The notes below the pieces were generated by a model. That model was not told where the DNA came from. It ran no database searches and saw nothing but the letters and a program-made list of their open reading frames with translations. Made by a program: the position numbers and the translations under genes. Positions 8,507 to 17,664 of a DNA stretch of 44,874 nucleotides are shown here, piece by piece. The stretch covers positions 1 through 44,874 of the forward strand of contig JACZKQ010000080.1 of the NCBI GenBank assembly GCA_014859965.1, given 5' to 3'. Origin of the DNA: Phycisphaerae bacterium (lineage in GTDB: Bacteria > Planctomycetota > Phycisphaerae > Sedimentisphaerales > Anaerohalosphaeraceae). The stretch's first letter is position 1. Each line of letters opens with the position of its first letter.

Positions 8507-10027
8507 ATGAGAAAAGCATGTTGCGCGGTGCTGTTGCTGGTATGCGGCTTGTGCGCGGCGGGCATCGCGCCGACAGATAACCCCGTGAAGCGGTATGGGT
8601 TGAATTGGACGGACGAGATCGCATGGGACAATGTCGTTCGTATAGAGGACGCGGCGGGCGTAACGACGGCTGAGAAACTGGCGGCGGCGCAGGCGGTGCT
8701 TGCGGCAAAAGGTGGCGGAGTGGTGTATTTTTCCGCGCGCACGTATACGTTCGAGGACTCGATTTTTGTCGCCGATGGCGTCGTATTGCGCGGGGCGGAC
8801 CCTGCGGGCACTGTTGATGCGCGTCAAGAGGCCTACGCGCCGGCCACGCGGTTTGAGTTCCCGAAGTATCTGCCAAAGTTCGAAGGCGAGGGCACACCGA
8901 TCGCTACGGCGTTCAAGGGTATCCATCTGATGCAGCCGGAGGCGGCATCAAATTGCGGAATTGTGAACATTGCGATCAATCGCGGGCACATCGCTTTCGA
9001 AGAGGCGGCAGAGCATGCGGCGGGACGCAACAGGATCGTGTACGGTTGCGTGCTGCGAAATGCCGCCGCAGCCGATACCCGCGTGCCGGATTTGAAGGCG
9101 GGTCAGCACGGGTGGCAGCGGTTTACAAACCGCCATCGCGCGGCGATAACGGTCAAGGCGGCGGAAAATATCCTCATCGCCAATAACCGCCTGCCCCGGA
9201 GCGGTGATGACAATTTCATAATGGACAATTTTGTCGTTCAGCGCGGCGTGCTGGACGGCGTGGTTTTTGATTACGACAATCGGCCGGGGATGTATGTCAA
9301 TGATTACGGGATAGGCGGCGGGGGCGGGGCTGATCCTAAGGGCACGCCCGAGACGCACCCGTGGGGGTTTCGCAAAGGGATTGTGATACGCGAAAACTAT
9401 CTTTACATGACGGGGCGGTGTGCGATTTCGTTTACGGGTGACGGAGTGGTGTGTGCCGACAATGTCGTTCGCTTTGCGGATAACGTGTGGCGGCCGACGA
9501 CTACGGGCACGAACAGGACGACCGGCTCGGCTACGAACGACAACCGGGCGGTGCAGATGCGCGGCTGGCGGTGGAGCGTGACCGGCAACGACTTCATTGT
9601 GCATCGGAATTGGGCGGCCGACCGCAAGTACAGGATCAACGACGGCGAGGGGCTCATGCACGAGGGTCACGTCAACAGCACGATTAAAGACAGTCGTCTG
9701 GCGGGCAACCGGGGCAATGCGTACCTTTCGTTGTATAAGACGGCCGGCGTCGACGGCCTGGTAATCGAGAACAATGATATAAGAACCGGCGGCGGCATTG
9801 CGGCTATTTATGTCAACGCCAATCGCAACGCGGACACGCATCCGTGCCGCAATGTGCGCATCGTCAACAACACGACGGCAGGCAGCGGAATACTAATTGC
9901 GGGGGAACCGGGCGAAAAGAACGTGATTCAGGGCAACCGGCACATCGGCGGCGGCGGGACGATTGTTAATGAAGCGGCGGCCGAACTGGCGGACAATACC
10001 GGGTACATGGTGAAAGGTAAGGAATGA
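8507..10027 (+). CDS. Exported right-handed beta-helix (pectate-lyase-like) protein
   Basis: 506 residues from the ATG at 8507. A GTG at 8495 is in frame but overlaps the GGAGGAG ribosome site (8497-8503), so 8507 is preferred. A signal peptide (about 1-18) is followed by a pectate-lyase-3-like entry region (TTAEKLAAAQAVLAAKGGGVVYFSARTY pattern: A..A...GGGVVYFPAG-like), then repeated N-rich turns (ILIANNRL, IVIRENYLY, LVIENNDI, VRIVNNTT) typical of parallel beta-helix rungs. Such proteins are lyases or glycoside hydrolases on polyuronates, or inverting epimerases; the active residues cannot be assigned. It is 20 bases downstream of the GH172 gene and its stop overlaps the next start by four bases, so the three genes are almost certainly one operon. 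Confidence 0.82.
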   Translation: MRKACCAVLLLVCGLCAAGIAPTDNPVKRYGLNWTDEIAWDNVVRIEDAAGVTTAEKLAAAQAVLAAKGGGVVYFSARTYTFEDSIFVADGVVLRGADPAGTVDARQEAYAPATRFEFPKYLPKFEGEGTPIATAFKGIHLMQPEAASNCGIVNIAINRGHIAFEEAAEHAAGRNRIVYGCVLRNAAAADTRVPDLKAGQHGWQRFTNRHRAAITVKAAENILIANNRLPRSGDDNFIMDNFVVQRGVLDGVVFDYDNRPGMYVNDYGIGGGGGADPKGTPETHPWGFRKGIVIRENYLYMTGRCAISFTGDGVVCADNVVRFADNVWRPTTTGTNRTTGSATNDNRAVQMRGWRWSVTGNDFIVHRNWAADRKYRINDGEGLMHEGHVNSTIKDSRLAGNRGNAYLSLYKTAGVDGLVIENNDIRTGGGIAAIYVNANRNADTHPCRNVRIVNNTTAGSGILIAGEPGEKNVIQGNRHIGGGGTIVNEAAAELADNTGYMVKGKE

Positions 10028-11910
10028 ATGGAATGATGAAGACGCTGTGCGTGCTTGTTCTGGCTGCGACAGCCAACAATGCCTCGGCCGCGGAAACGGT
10101 GCATGTATTTGATTTGCGGTATACGTTGGCAATTGACACACAGGATGCGGAGCAGGTTGCGCGGGCGTGGGATGATTGTCATGCGGCGGCGGTCCTTCAG
10201 GGGCTGGTGAATCGCCAGGCCCCGCGGCTTTACATGCGGTTCGTGGATACGCGATATCATCCGCAGAATGTCGACGACTACTGGCTGGACAAAATGAAGG
10301 GCGAATGGCTGGCCGATGCGCAGGTGCAGCCCGTCTCTGATATCGAGCAACTGGTTCGGCAATTCCGCTCATTTTTCAACGGTGTGGTCGTTTACGATCC
10401 GGCGGTATGGGCGACGAGCAATGTGGCGTCGACGATTGCCGGCGTGGAGGGTCTGCTGCCGATCCGCTATGATACCACGCCGGGCAGTCTTTATCGGCGG
10501 CTGGTTTTGGAAGGCCCCAAACTGCCGGTGCAGCGGCGACTTGTGAACGATGACGGCAGTTCGATGTTCACGGGCCGCGGCAAGATTCCCGGAACGGATC
10601 GGGAGTCGACGGGCTCGGCGAAGTGCGATGCGTATCTGTGGATGAAGATTAATTACATGGATACGGGCCGATGCGACGGGGCCTGGGGGGCTTATTATCT
10701 CGATCAGTTCTGGATGCAGCGGCCGCGCAACGCCGTGCTGAATCATCACTGCCTTACGAATCACGATTTTTTTGTCAGCAAGCGGGCGTTCTTTTTCGAC
10801 CTGCACGTGTGGGGCGACGAGGCGCCGGTCGACGATCCGGGCCAGAAGCCGGGGACAGACCTGGAGACGCTTAAGGAGTTGTTGCTGAGCGCCTACAAAC
10901 ATGGCGGGCGCGAGCGAATGGTTCATATCGGAGGCTTTGTGCCATGGGCGCACAAATACACCAGCCACGGCAATGCCGGAGGTCGGCACGATCCCGTGCC
11001 TTGCGAGTGGGAGTACGGCAAGGTGATCAGTGCGTATAACGGGTTCATGGACGCCGATGCGATCAGTTATGGGGCAATGGCCAACGCATCGTTCTACCAG
11101 CATTTTCCGCTGAAGGAGCAATACGGACAGGCGTGGGTGACGCGCGAGTCGCTCATCGAGCGAGGCTATCTCGACGCACAGGGGCGAGTTAAGTTCGACG
11201 GGCGCGAGTTCCTCATTTTCTACGTAGGCGATTACGACTGCGCGGCGTGGCTGTATCAGCGGGCGATGGACATCTGGGACGATCCGAACAGGGGCAAGAT
11301 TCCGCTGATGTGGTGCATCAGTCCGGTTTTGGACCAGCGGGCGCCGATGGCGATGGATTACATGCGGCGGACGGCGACGCCGAACGATTATTTCGCGGCG
11401 GCCGACAACGGGGCAGGATATTGTGAACCAGGCATGCTGCAGGAACCGCGCGGCGTGTCCGGATTGCCGAGCGGGCTGGATGCTTGGGCGGCGCATTGCA
11501 AGCGGTCCTACGACCGATGGGGGCTTTCGATTACGGGTTTCATCATCTACGCACACGGCCCCGAGTTGAATGAGGCAGGGCTTGATTGTTACGCGTCATT
11601 CAGTCCGAACGGCATTGTGCCGTCGGGCGGGCCGGCCAACCTGCTGCACAAGGGTATGCCGGTGCTGCGGTTCGATCACGACATCAACGAAAGCAACCCG
11701 GCTCACGCGGCGGCGCACGTCGTGCGGCGGGTGGCCCAACGGCAGCGCGAGGGGCATCCGCCGTTTCACTGGTTCCGCAACATACTGAAGACGCCGACCT
11801 GGTATGTGAACGTCTATGAGCAGGTGCAGCAGGCTAATCCGAAGATCGAACTGCTCGACGCGCCGACGTTTTTTGAGCTTTACCGCATTCACCTGAAGGA
11901 AGGTCGCTAA
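10024..11910 (+). CDS. GxGYxYP-family putative glycoside hydrolase, exported
   Basis: 628 residues: signal peptide (about 1-23, ending ASA-AE), an N-terminal domain (LQGLVNRQAPRLYMRF, about 57-72) and the C-terminal domain named for its GxGYxYP motif. The motif appears here as GAGYCEP (463-469), so the second tyrosine is replaced by glutamate. The family is assigned to putative glycoside hydrolases but, as far as I know, has no well-characterised activity. The start at 10024 overlaps the preceding stop as ATGA; internal ATGs at 10033 and 10036 are possible. It closes the GH172/beta-helix operon and converges on the AhpD-like gene. The mutual context suggests that the three proteins attack the same glycan. 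Confidence 0.8.
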   Translation: MNGMMKTLCVLVLAATANNASAAETVHVFDLRYTLAIDTQDAEQVARAWDDCHAAAVLQGLVNRQAPRLYMRFVDTRYHPQNVDDYWLDKMKGEWLADAQVQPVSDIEQLVRQFRSFFNGVVVYDPAVWATSNVASTIAGVEGLLPIRYDTTPGSLYRRLVLEGPKLPVQRRLVNDDGSSMFTGRGKIPGTDRESTGSAKCDAYLWMKINYMDTGRCDGAWGAYYLDQFWMQRPRNAVLNHHCLTNHDFFVSKRAFFFDLHVWGDEAPVDDPGQKPGTDLETLKELLLSAYKHGGRERMVHIGGFVPWAHKYTSHGNAGGRHDPVPCEWEYGKVISAYNGFMDADAISYGAMANASFYQHFPLKEQYGQAWVTRESLIERGYLDAQGRVKFDGREFLIFYVGDYDCAAWLYQRAMDIWDDPNRGKIPLMWCISPVLDQRAPMAMDYMRRTATPNDYFAAADNGAGYCEPGMLQEPRGVSGLPSGLDAWAAHCKRSYDRWGLSITGFIIYAHGPELNEAGLDCYASFSPNGIVPSGGPANLLHKGMPVLRFDHDINESNPAHAAAHVVRRVAQRQREGHPPFHWFRNILKTPTWYVNVYEQVQQANPKIELLDAPTFFELYRIHLKEGR

Positions 11911-11938
11911 GCAGGCAAGTTTTACGGGAGCAATAGCG

Positions 11939-12280
11939 TTATTTCTTCAGGGCGTCCAGGGTCTCGACGACCATGCCGAGGTGGGTGAAGGCCGGGCCGC
12001 CGGCCATCATGACCGCGACGCTGACGGCTTCCATGACCTGTTCAGGAGTGGCTCCGGCTTCCAGGCACTTCTTGACGTGCAGGCGAATGCAGGGTTCGCA
12101 TTGAATGGCGGTGGCTATACCGATGGCGATCAGTTCCTTTTCGAGGACGCTCACCGTGCCGGCGGCCATGACCTTACCGAACAGGCCCGCAAAGCCGTTG
12201 ATGGCATTCGGGGCGAGTTCCTTAACTCTGGGCATGAGTGCGTCATAATCTGAAAACCATTTCTTCACGTCTTCGCTCAT
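11939..12280 (-). CDS. Carboxymuconolactone decarboxylase / AhpD-like protein
   Basis: 113 residues, the standard length of the small all-helical CMD family. It has the redox pair C61-x-x-C64 with H68 (CEPCIRLH) and the upstream acidic residues EKE (47-49), the arrangement of AhpD-like alkylhydroperoxidases rather than of true carboxymuconolactone decarboxylases, which lack the cysteine pair. The likely role is thiol-dependent peroxide reduction or an unidentified redox step. Its ATG shares one base with the stop of nnrD (TGATG), so translation is probably coupled. It is the last gene of the minus-strand run that starts at tsaD. Confidence 0.9.
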   Translation of the reverse strand: MSEDVKKWFSDYDALMPRVKELAPNAINGFAGLFGKVMAAGTVSVLEKELIAIGIATAIQCEPCIRLHVKKCLEAGATPEQVMEAVSVAVMMAGGPAFTHLGMVVETLDALKK

Positions 12281-13150
12281 CAGGGATTCCCTTCTTTGTA
12301 CTGCGCAGCAAGTGTGTTTTGAAACGCCTGGGGCAGGGCGTCGATGATGTCGGTCGCAATGAGGCTGATTTGCCCCGTTCTGTCGGCAGCCAGGTCTCCG
12401 GCAAGGCCGTGGATGTACACGCCTGAGACAGCCGCGTCGAAATTGCTGAGGTGCTGGCCCGCGAGCGCGGCGATGATGCCGGTCAGGACGTCGCCGGTGC
12501 CGGCGGTGGCCATGCCGGGGTTGCCCGTGGTATTGATGTAGACGCGCGAAGCGTCGGTGACGACGGTGCCTGCGCCCTTGAGGACAACGGTGCAGCCGGT
12601 TTCCTTAGCCATTGCGGCGGCAGCGGCGGTCCGGTCTTCAGGCATCGGCTCGCGGAAGAGACCTTTCCAGAGGCGCTTCATTTCGCCTGGATGCGGCGTA
12701 AGAATGACGTCAGCTTTTCGTCTGGCGGGCCACAGCGGGGTCTTGGCGAGACTGTTAAGCCCGTCGGCGTCAATCACGAGCCGCAGGTCGGGTTCGGCAA
12801 TGAGTGCCAAGAGGACTTCTCTTGCGCCCCGGCCGGTGCCGGCGCCCGGTCCGAAGGCGACGACATCGCTTTGCGCGGCCTGTTCGCACAGTGCGGCGGC
12901 GGCGCTGGAGGCAATGCCGCCTGCATCGTCCTGCGTCAACGGAACTGTTATATAGCATGGTTCAAATCCGGCGACGACGGGCAGAACAGCTTTCGGGACG
13001 GCGAGCCGCACGAGGCCTGCGCCCGCACGCAGGGCGGCCCGGCCGGCAAGGGCGCATGCGCCGCCCATACCGACACTGCCGCCGACGATGAGAATGCGGC
13101 CGAAGAGACTCTTGTGGGCATCGGCTGGGCGCGGGGTCAGCTTCGGGATG

Positions 13151-13167
<17 letters not shown>
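12280..13167 (-). CDS. nnrD: ADP-dependent NAD(P)H-hydrate dehydratase
   Basis: 295 residues with the ribokinase-like NnrD fold. Recognisable motifs are GPGAGTG (about 106-112), ILTPHPGEM (about 155-163) and NPGMATAGTGDVL (about 216-228), the nucleotide-binding signature of the carbohydrate-kinase/YjeF C-terminal family. The enzyme converts damaged (S)-NAD(P)HX back to NAD(P)H using ADP or ATP. In many bacteria it is fused to the NnrE epimerase; here it stands alone and no NnrE domain is visible in the window. The start at 13167 follows AGGAC closely and lies 17 bases inside the end of larB, which indicates tight coupling. The downstream AhpD-like gene overlaps its stop by one base. Confidence 0.93.
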
Positions 13168-13941
<774 letters not shown>

Positions 13942-13945
<4 letters not shown>

Positions 13946-14850
13946 CCGCCACTTGTCCTCTCTAACGGTTTTGCATCGCTGCCCTTCTTCGATTCGACCA
14001 TTTTCCGCCAGGCCTGAATCGAGCGGGCCAGGTTTTGCTTCGGGTCGCCCTTGATGCCGTAGCCCTGCAGTGCAATGGGACCGGTATAACCAAGCTCCCG
14101 CAACGTTCGCAGAAGCCGGGCCACGTCGTAGGTTCCGCTGTCCAGCGGCTGGATGAGGCGGTCCCAGTTCATCGATCGCGTATCGCCGGAGTCCGCTCCG
14201 TTCACACTGACCTGGAAGAGATACGGCATGGCTTGCTGCAAGGTTCGCGTGGGGTCCGTATCGCCGTCGACCTTGAGCCAGTGGCACAGGTTGAAGGTGA
14301 CGCCAACATTCCTGCGATTAACCTTCTCGGCGATCCGCAGTGCGTCGTCCAGATTCTCGACGTAAAAACCAGTATGCGGATAGAGTGCGATCTTGACATT
14401 TTGTTCGTGGGCCTCGTCGGCCAGTCGGCGGATGGCCTCCACGGCGGCGGCATCGCCCGCGTCGGAATCGGGTGCGTATTTGCGGCTCTGGACAAAGAGC
14501 CACAGCATGGCATTGCGGTCTTTGAATTTGCGGAACACGTCGGAGACTTTGTGATCGATCTTCGGATCGCCATCGAGGTCCAGGCCCACATAGGTGCTGA
14601 ACAGGCCCAGGCCTTGCGCATCCAGCGCGGCGAGGTACGCGTCAATGTCCTGCGTGCCGCCGTGGCCGTATCCGTCGTAGCCGAGGCTCTTTAGCAGTTT
14701 GGCGACCTCTTCCGGCGTACGGCCCTGCCAGCTCCAGATGTTCGTGTCCATGGCGTAGAACGGACTGTCCGTCCGCGGCGCTTGGGCCGAAACGGTGCCC
14801 AGGCAAGAAGCACACATAAGAACACAGACCAGGCATGTTAACAGTTTCAT
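13942..14850 (-). CDS. Exported xylose-isomerase-like TIM-barrel protein (sugar phosphate isomerase/epimerase family)
   Basis: 302 residues. An N-terminal hydrophobic signal (about 1-23) is followed by an AP-endonuclease-2/xylose-isomerase-like barrel: FYAMDTNIWSW at the first strand, VKIALYPHTGFYVEN (about 153-167), VGVTFNLCHWLKVDG (about 182-196) and IALQGYG near the end. The H of LYPHTG and the NLCHW segment are in the positions of metal/substrate residues in this superfamily. Members isomerise or epimerise sugars; many exported planctomycete copies have unknown substrates. AGGGGTG supports the ATG at 14850. It sits between a Tat-exported Gfo/Idh oxidoreductase and larB, with a four-base overlap with larB. 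Confidence 0.85.
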
Positions 14851-14901
14851 CGTTCACCCCTGCCTTCATTGATTGTTATGAGTCCAGAACCATATGCATA
14901 T

Positions 14902-16185
14902 TTACAGTCGCCACGGGCTGCGCATCGGGCGCGACAGCATGCGGTTGGCCTCGTCATCATTGGGAAAGATTTCTTTGTCCGGATCCCAACGGATCTTGCG
15001 CTGCAGCTTCAGGGCGATGTTGCCGAGGTGGCATACGGTGGCGACGCGATGGCCTTTGTCCACGGGAAAATACGGGTCCTTGCGGGTCTTGACGCAATCA
15101 AGAAAATCGCGATGCTCGCCGGCCGGGTTGGTGTAAAGGTGAACTTCTTCGGGGCCGATTTTCGAATCAAGGATCTTCGGGTCGCTGGCCTTGATCGCCG
15201 CAAGCCAACTGGGGCTTTCGATCCAGCCGTCGCTGCCTTCGAAGCGGATGCCCGAACCGCCGTGGTCGCAGAACATCTTGACGCCGTTGGCATATGTGTA
15301 CTCGACATGGTACTCATTCGGCGTGTCGTACAGGCCGCCCTGCCACCATGTGCCCTTGGCGTCGATCTCCACCGGTCCGGACAACTCCGTGTCATTGGCC
15401 CACTGGGCGGTGTCGAACAGATGCGTACCCCAGTCGCACAGGATGCCGCCGGAGTAATCCCATATCCACCGGAAGTTAAAATGCACGCGATCCTTCGTAT
15501 ATGGCGCATACGGCGCCGGGCCGAGCCACATTTCGTAATCGAGTTCGGGCGGCACAGGCTGCGGCGTGGGGTCTCCGGGTCCGCCGGGCTGGTAAGGCAG
15601 TGTGACGCGGATGGTATGGAGCTTGCCGATGCGGCCGTTGCGGACAAGTTCGGCCATGCGGTGATAGATCCGCTCCGAGCGGTCCTCGGTGCTTGTCTGA
15701 AAGACGCGGCCGTAGCGGCGGATTGTCTTGACGAGTACCTTGCCCTCGTCGATCGTCAGCGTCGGCTTTTCGCACTGGACATCCTTGCCGGCTTTTGCAG
15801 CCATGACGCTCATAAGGGTGTGCCAGTGGTCCGGCGTAGAGATCATGACCGCATCAATATCGTCGCGCAGCAGGATGTCGCGGAAATCCTTCGTCGTCGC
15901 GCAATCGCTGTTTCCATACTTGGCGTCGACGGCCTGCTTGGCGCGCCTCAGGTTGTTGCTGTCGACGTCGCACACTGCCAGAACGCGTGCGTCGGCCTGG
16001 CCGAGATACATGTTGAGATTACGGGCGATGCCGTGGCCGCCGGTGCCGATGAAGCCGACGGTGATCTTCCCACTCGGTGCGACTGCGGCTTTGCCCAGCA
16101 CCGCCGAGTTGACAACGTAAGGGGCCGCCGCCAGAACGGCGCCTGCCCGCACGAATGCACGACGTGAGACGTTACGTGATTTCAT
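14902..16185 (-). CDS. Tat-exported Gfo/Idh/MocA-family oxidoreductase
   Basis: 427 residues from the ATG at 16185, which has GGAGGGA directly upstream; the frame extends further back to 16266 but without a ribosome site. A twin-arginine signal (SRRAFVRAGAVLAAAP, about 7-22) precedes the Rossmann fold with GFIGTGGHG (44-52), the STPDHWH segment (about 116-122) and the family CEKP motif (K140 in VQCEKP), followed by the alpha/beta C-terminal domain (DWGTHLFDTAQW). Family members oxidise or reduce sugars with tightly bound NAD(P), and Tat export of a prefolded holoenzyme explains how cofactor reaches the periplasm. Neighbours (UroD-family protein, TIM-barrel protein) suggest sugar or methoxy-sugar processing; the substrate is unknown. 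Confidence 0.93.
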   Translation of the reverse strand: MKSRNVSRRAFVRAGAVLAAAPYVVNSAVLGKAAVAPSGKITVGFIGTGGHGIARNLNMYLGQADARVLAVCDVDSNNLRRAKQAVDAKYGNSDCATTKDFRDILLRDDIDAVMISTPDHWHTLMSVMAAKAGKDVQCEKPTLTIDEGKVLVKTIRRYGRVFQTSTEDRSERIYHRMAELVRNGRIGKLHTIRVTLPYQPGGPGDPTPQPVPPELDYEMWLGPAPYAPYTKDRVHFNFRWIWDYSGGILCDWGTHLFDTAQWANDTELSGPVEIDAKGTWWQGGLYDTPNEYHVEYTYANGVKMFCDHGGSGIRFEGSDGWIESPSWLAAIKASDPKILDSKIGPEEVHLYTNPAGEHRDFLDCVKTRKDPYFPVDKGHRVATVCHLGNIALKLQRKIRWDPDKEIFPNDDEANRMLSRPMRSPWRL

Positions 16186-16205
16186 GTCAGTCCCTCCGAA
16201 CTTTT

Positions 16206-16373
16206 TTAAAACGACAGCAGGCAATGCCAAATATAAATATAACCGAGCGCGTCGGTATCTTCCCACACCTTCTTAACGAGTTCGGCGTCGCCTTTGATCG
16301 GCGGCAGTTCTTTCAGTTTCTCTTCCCACGGAATGCAGACGCCGGGCTTGCGTACAATCTTATTTTCTGTCAT
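16206..16373 (-). CDS. Small ORF between the UroD-family gene and the Gfo/Idh gene
   Basis: 55 residues from the ATG at 16373, which has CGGAGA about nine bases upstream; another ATG 18 bases earlier (16391) has no ribosome site. The product is hydrophilic with a KPGVCIPWEEKLKELPP stretch (about residues 9-25), acidic/lysine helix-like middle (AELVKKVWEDTDALG, about 31-45) and an aromatic end (YIYIWHC). There is no signal peptide and no recognised domain. It fills the gap between two co-directional genes almost exactly, which favours a real gene, but it could still be chance. Function unknown. Confidence 0.45.
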   Translation of the reverse strand: MTENKIVRKPGVCIPWEEKLKELPPIKGDAELVKKVWEDTDALGYIYIWHCLLSF

Positions 16374-16428
16374 GCTATAGTTCTCCGTCATAGGGTATGG
16401 GCACGATATCGGTGCCCGTTTATCGCGA

Positions 16429-17625
16429 TCAATACACGCCGTATTCGCGGGTGAAGTCCGTCATCGCCTTAACGTTTTCAATTTTGGCGTCGTTCTGCAC
16501 GATGGCGCTGGCGTCCATGATGTAGCCGCCGTCTTTGGCGACGCCGTCAATGATCTTCTTGCAGCAGGCGCGGACTTCATCGGGGGTGCCCACGCCGAGC
16601 AGGTAGTTCGGCACGCCGCCGCTGATAGCGAACTTGTGGTGAAGCTTCTTGTGCACCTGGAAGATGTCGTCCTGATCGCAATGATAAATGATGCTCTGGT
16701 CGGGCAGTTCGGCGAAGGCGTCGAGATGTGCGCCCCATTTGCCTTCGGCGTAGAAGAGTGTCTGGTGTCCGCGGGCCCAGATTTCCTCGATGATGGGTTT
16801 GAGGGTCGGCCAGAAAATCGTGTCGAAATGCTTCTGCATGACGAAAGGCACGCAGCCGCGGTGCATCCAGATGGCGATGGGGGCATTCTTTTGGGGATCG
16901 GCGCCGGACAGAGCAACGTGCAGGAGATGCGGCATGAGCGCCTCGCACGCGGCCAGGACTTTTTCGGGCTGCTCCATCAGGTCATCCACCAGTCCAAGAT
17001 AGCCGCGCATTTTGTCGGCGATAATATCCAGCGGCGCCTTGAGGATCCCGGCAATGGCGCCGGGTGTGCCGCATTCGGTGCGGAGACGCTGCACCTGCGG
17101 GCCAAAAGCCGTAAAGTACTGCATCATAGCCATGCCGCCCTTGAGAAAGGACAGGTTGTTGCGGAAGGTCACGGGTTCGCCCGCGGGCACGACGTCATTG
17201 GATACCCGCGGCAGCCACACGTTGAAAAGAAAGCCCGTGGGATCCTCGATCAGTGCATCGTACTCGTCGGGCCGCATGAAGGCTTTTTCCTGCGACGGTT
17301 CGCGGTATTGAAAGCCCGTCCCCGCGGGCACGTGAATACCGGGGACGGCGTAGTAGTTGGTGCCGATGGCCTCGGTGAGCCCGGTCCAGACGTAGACCAT
17401 GTTGGCGACGACGGCGTCCCAGTCGAAGTCGGCGGCGCACTTGCACGCCGCCTCAAACGCAAGATTGTAATCGTGCGCGACTTGCTGGCAATTGTAGCCG
17501 GCGTACTTGGCGGTGAATTCGGCGACGAACGGCCGGATGGGAACCTTGTCGGGTTTGCCGTTGCGAAGCGCGGTGACGTACCGCTTCAGCCGCTCGCCAT
17601 ACAGTCGTTCGGTATCCTTTGCCAT
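16429..17625 (-). CDS. Uroporphyrinogen decarboxylase (URO-D) superfamily protein, methyltransferase-like
   Basis: 398 residues, the length of URO-D-like corrinoid methyltransferases. The barrel is recognisable from VPIRPFVAEFTAKYAG (about 28-43), LKAPLDIIADKMRGYLGLVDDLMEQPEKV (about 195-223), the HRGCVPFVMQKHFDTIFWPTLKPIIEEIW segment (about 253-281) and the ISGGVPNYLLGVGTPDEV end (about 333-350). It lacks an obvious haem-pathway context and resembles the large group of MtaA/MtbA-like and demethylase-type homologues rather than HemE. A possible role is methyl transfer from a methylated sugar or amine, but no corrinoid protein is seen nearby. AAGGAGCT precedes the ATG at 17625. It follows tsaD by 39 bases in the same direction. 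Confidence 0.85.
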   Translation of the reverse strand: MAKDTERLYGERLKRYVTALRNGKPDKVPIRPFVAEFTAKYAGYNCQQVAHDYNLAFEAACKCAADFDWDAVVANMVYVWTGLTEAIGTNYYAVPGIHVPAGTGFQYREPSQEKAFMRPDEYDALIEDPTGFLFNVWLPRVSNDVVPAGEPVTFRNNLSFLKGGMAMMQYFTAFGPQVQRLRTECGTPGAIAGILKAPLDIIADKMRGYLGLVDDLMEQPEKVLAACEALMPHLLHVALSGADPQKNAPIAIWMHRGCVPFVMQKHFDTIFWPTLKPIIEEIWARGHQTLFYAEGKWGAHLDAFAELPDQSIIYHCDQDDIFQVHKKLHHKFAISGGVPNYLLGVGTPDEVRACCKKIIDGVAKDGGYIMDASAIVQNDAKIENVKAMTDFTREYGVY

Positions 17626-17664
17626 CGTGCACAGCTCCTTTTTTTAACCGTTGCGTTCCAATGC

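Noticed and set aside
14869..16167. Plus-strand open frame of about 432 codons opposite the Gfo/Idh gene
   Set aside because: It mirrors a well-supported oxidoreductase with Tat signal and CEKP motif; no start signal or family match.
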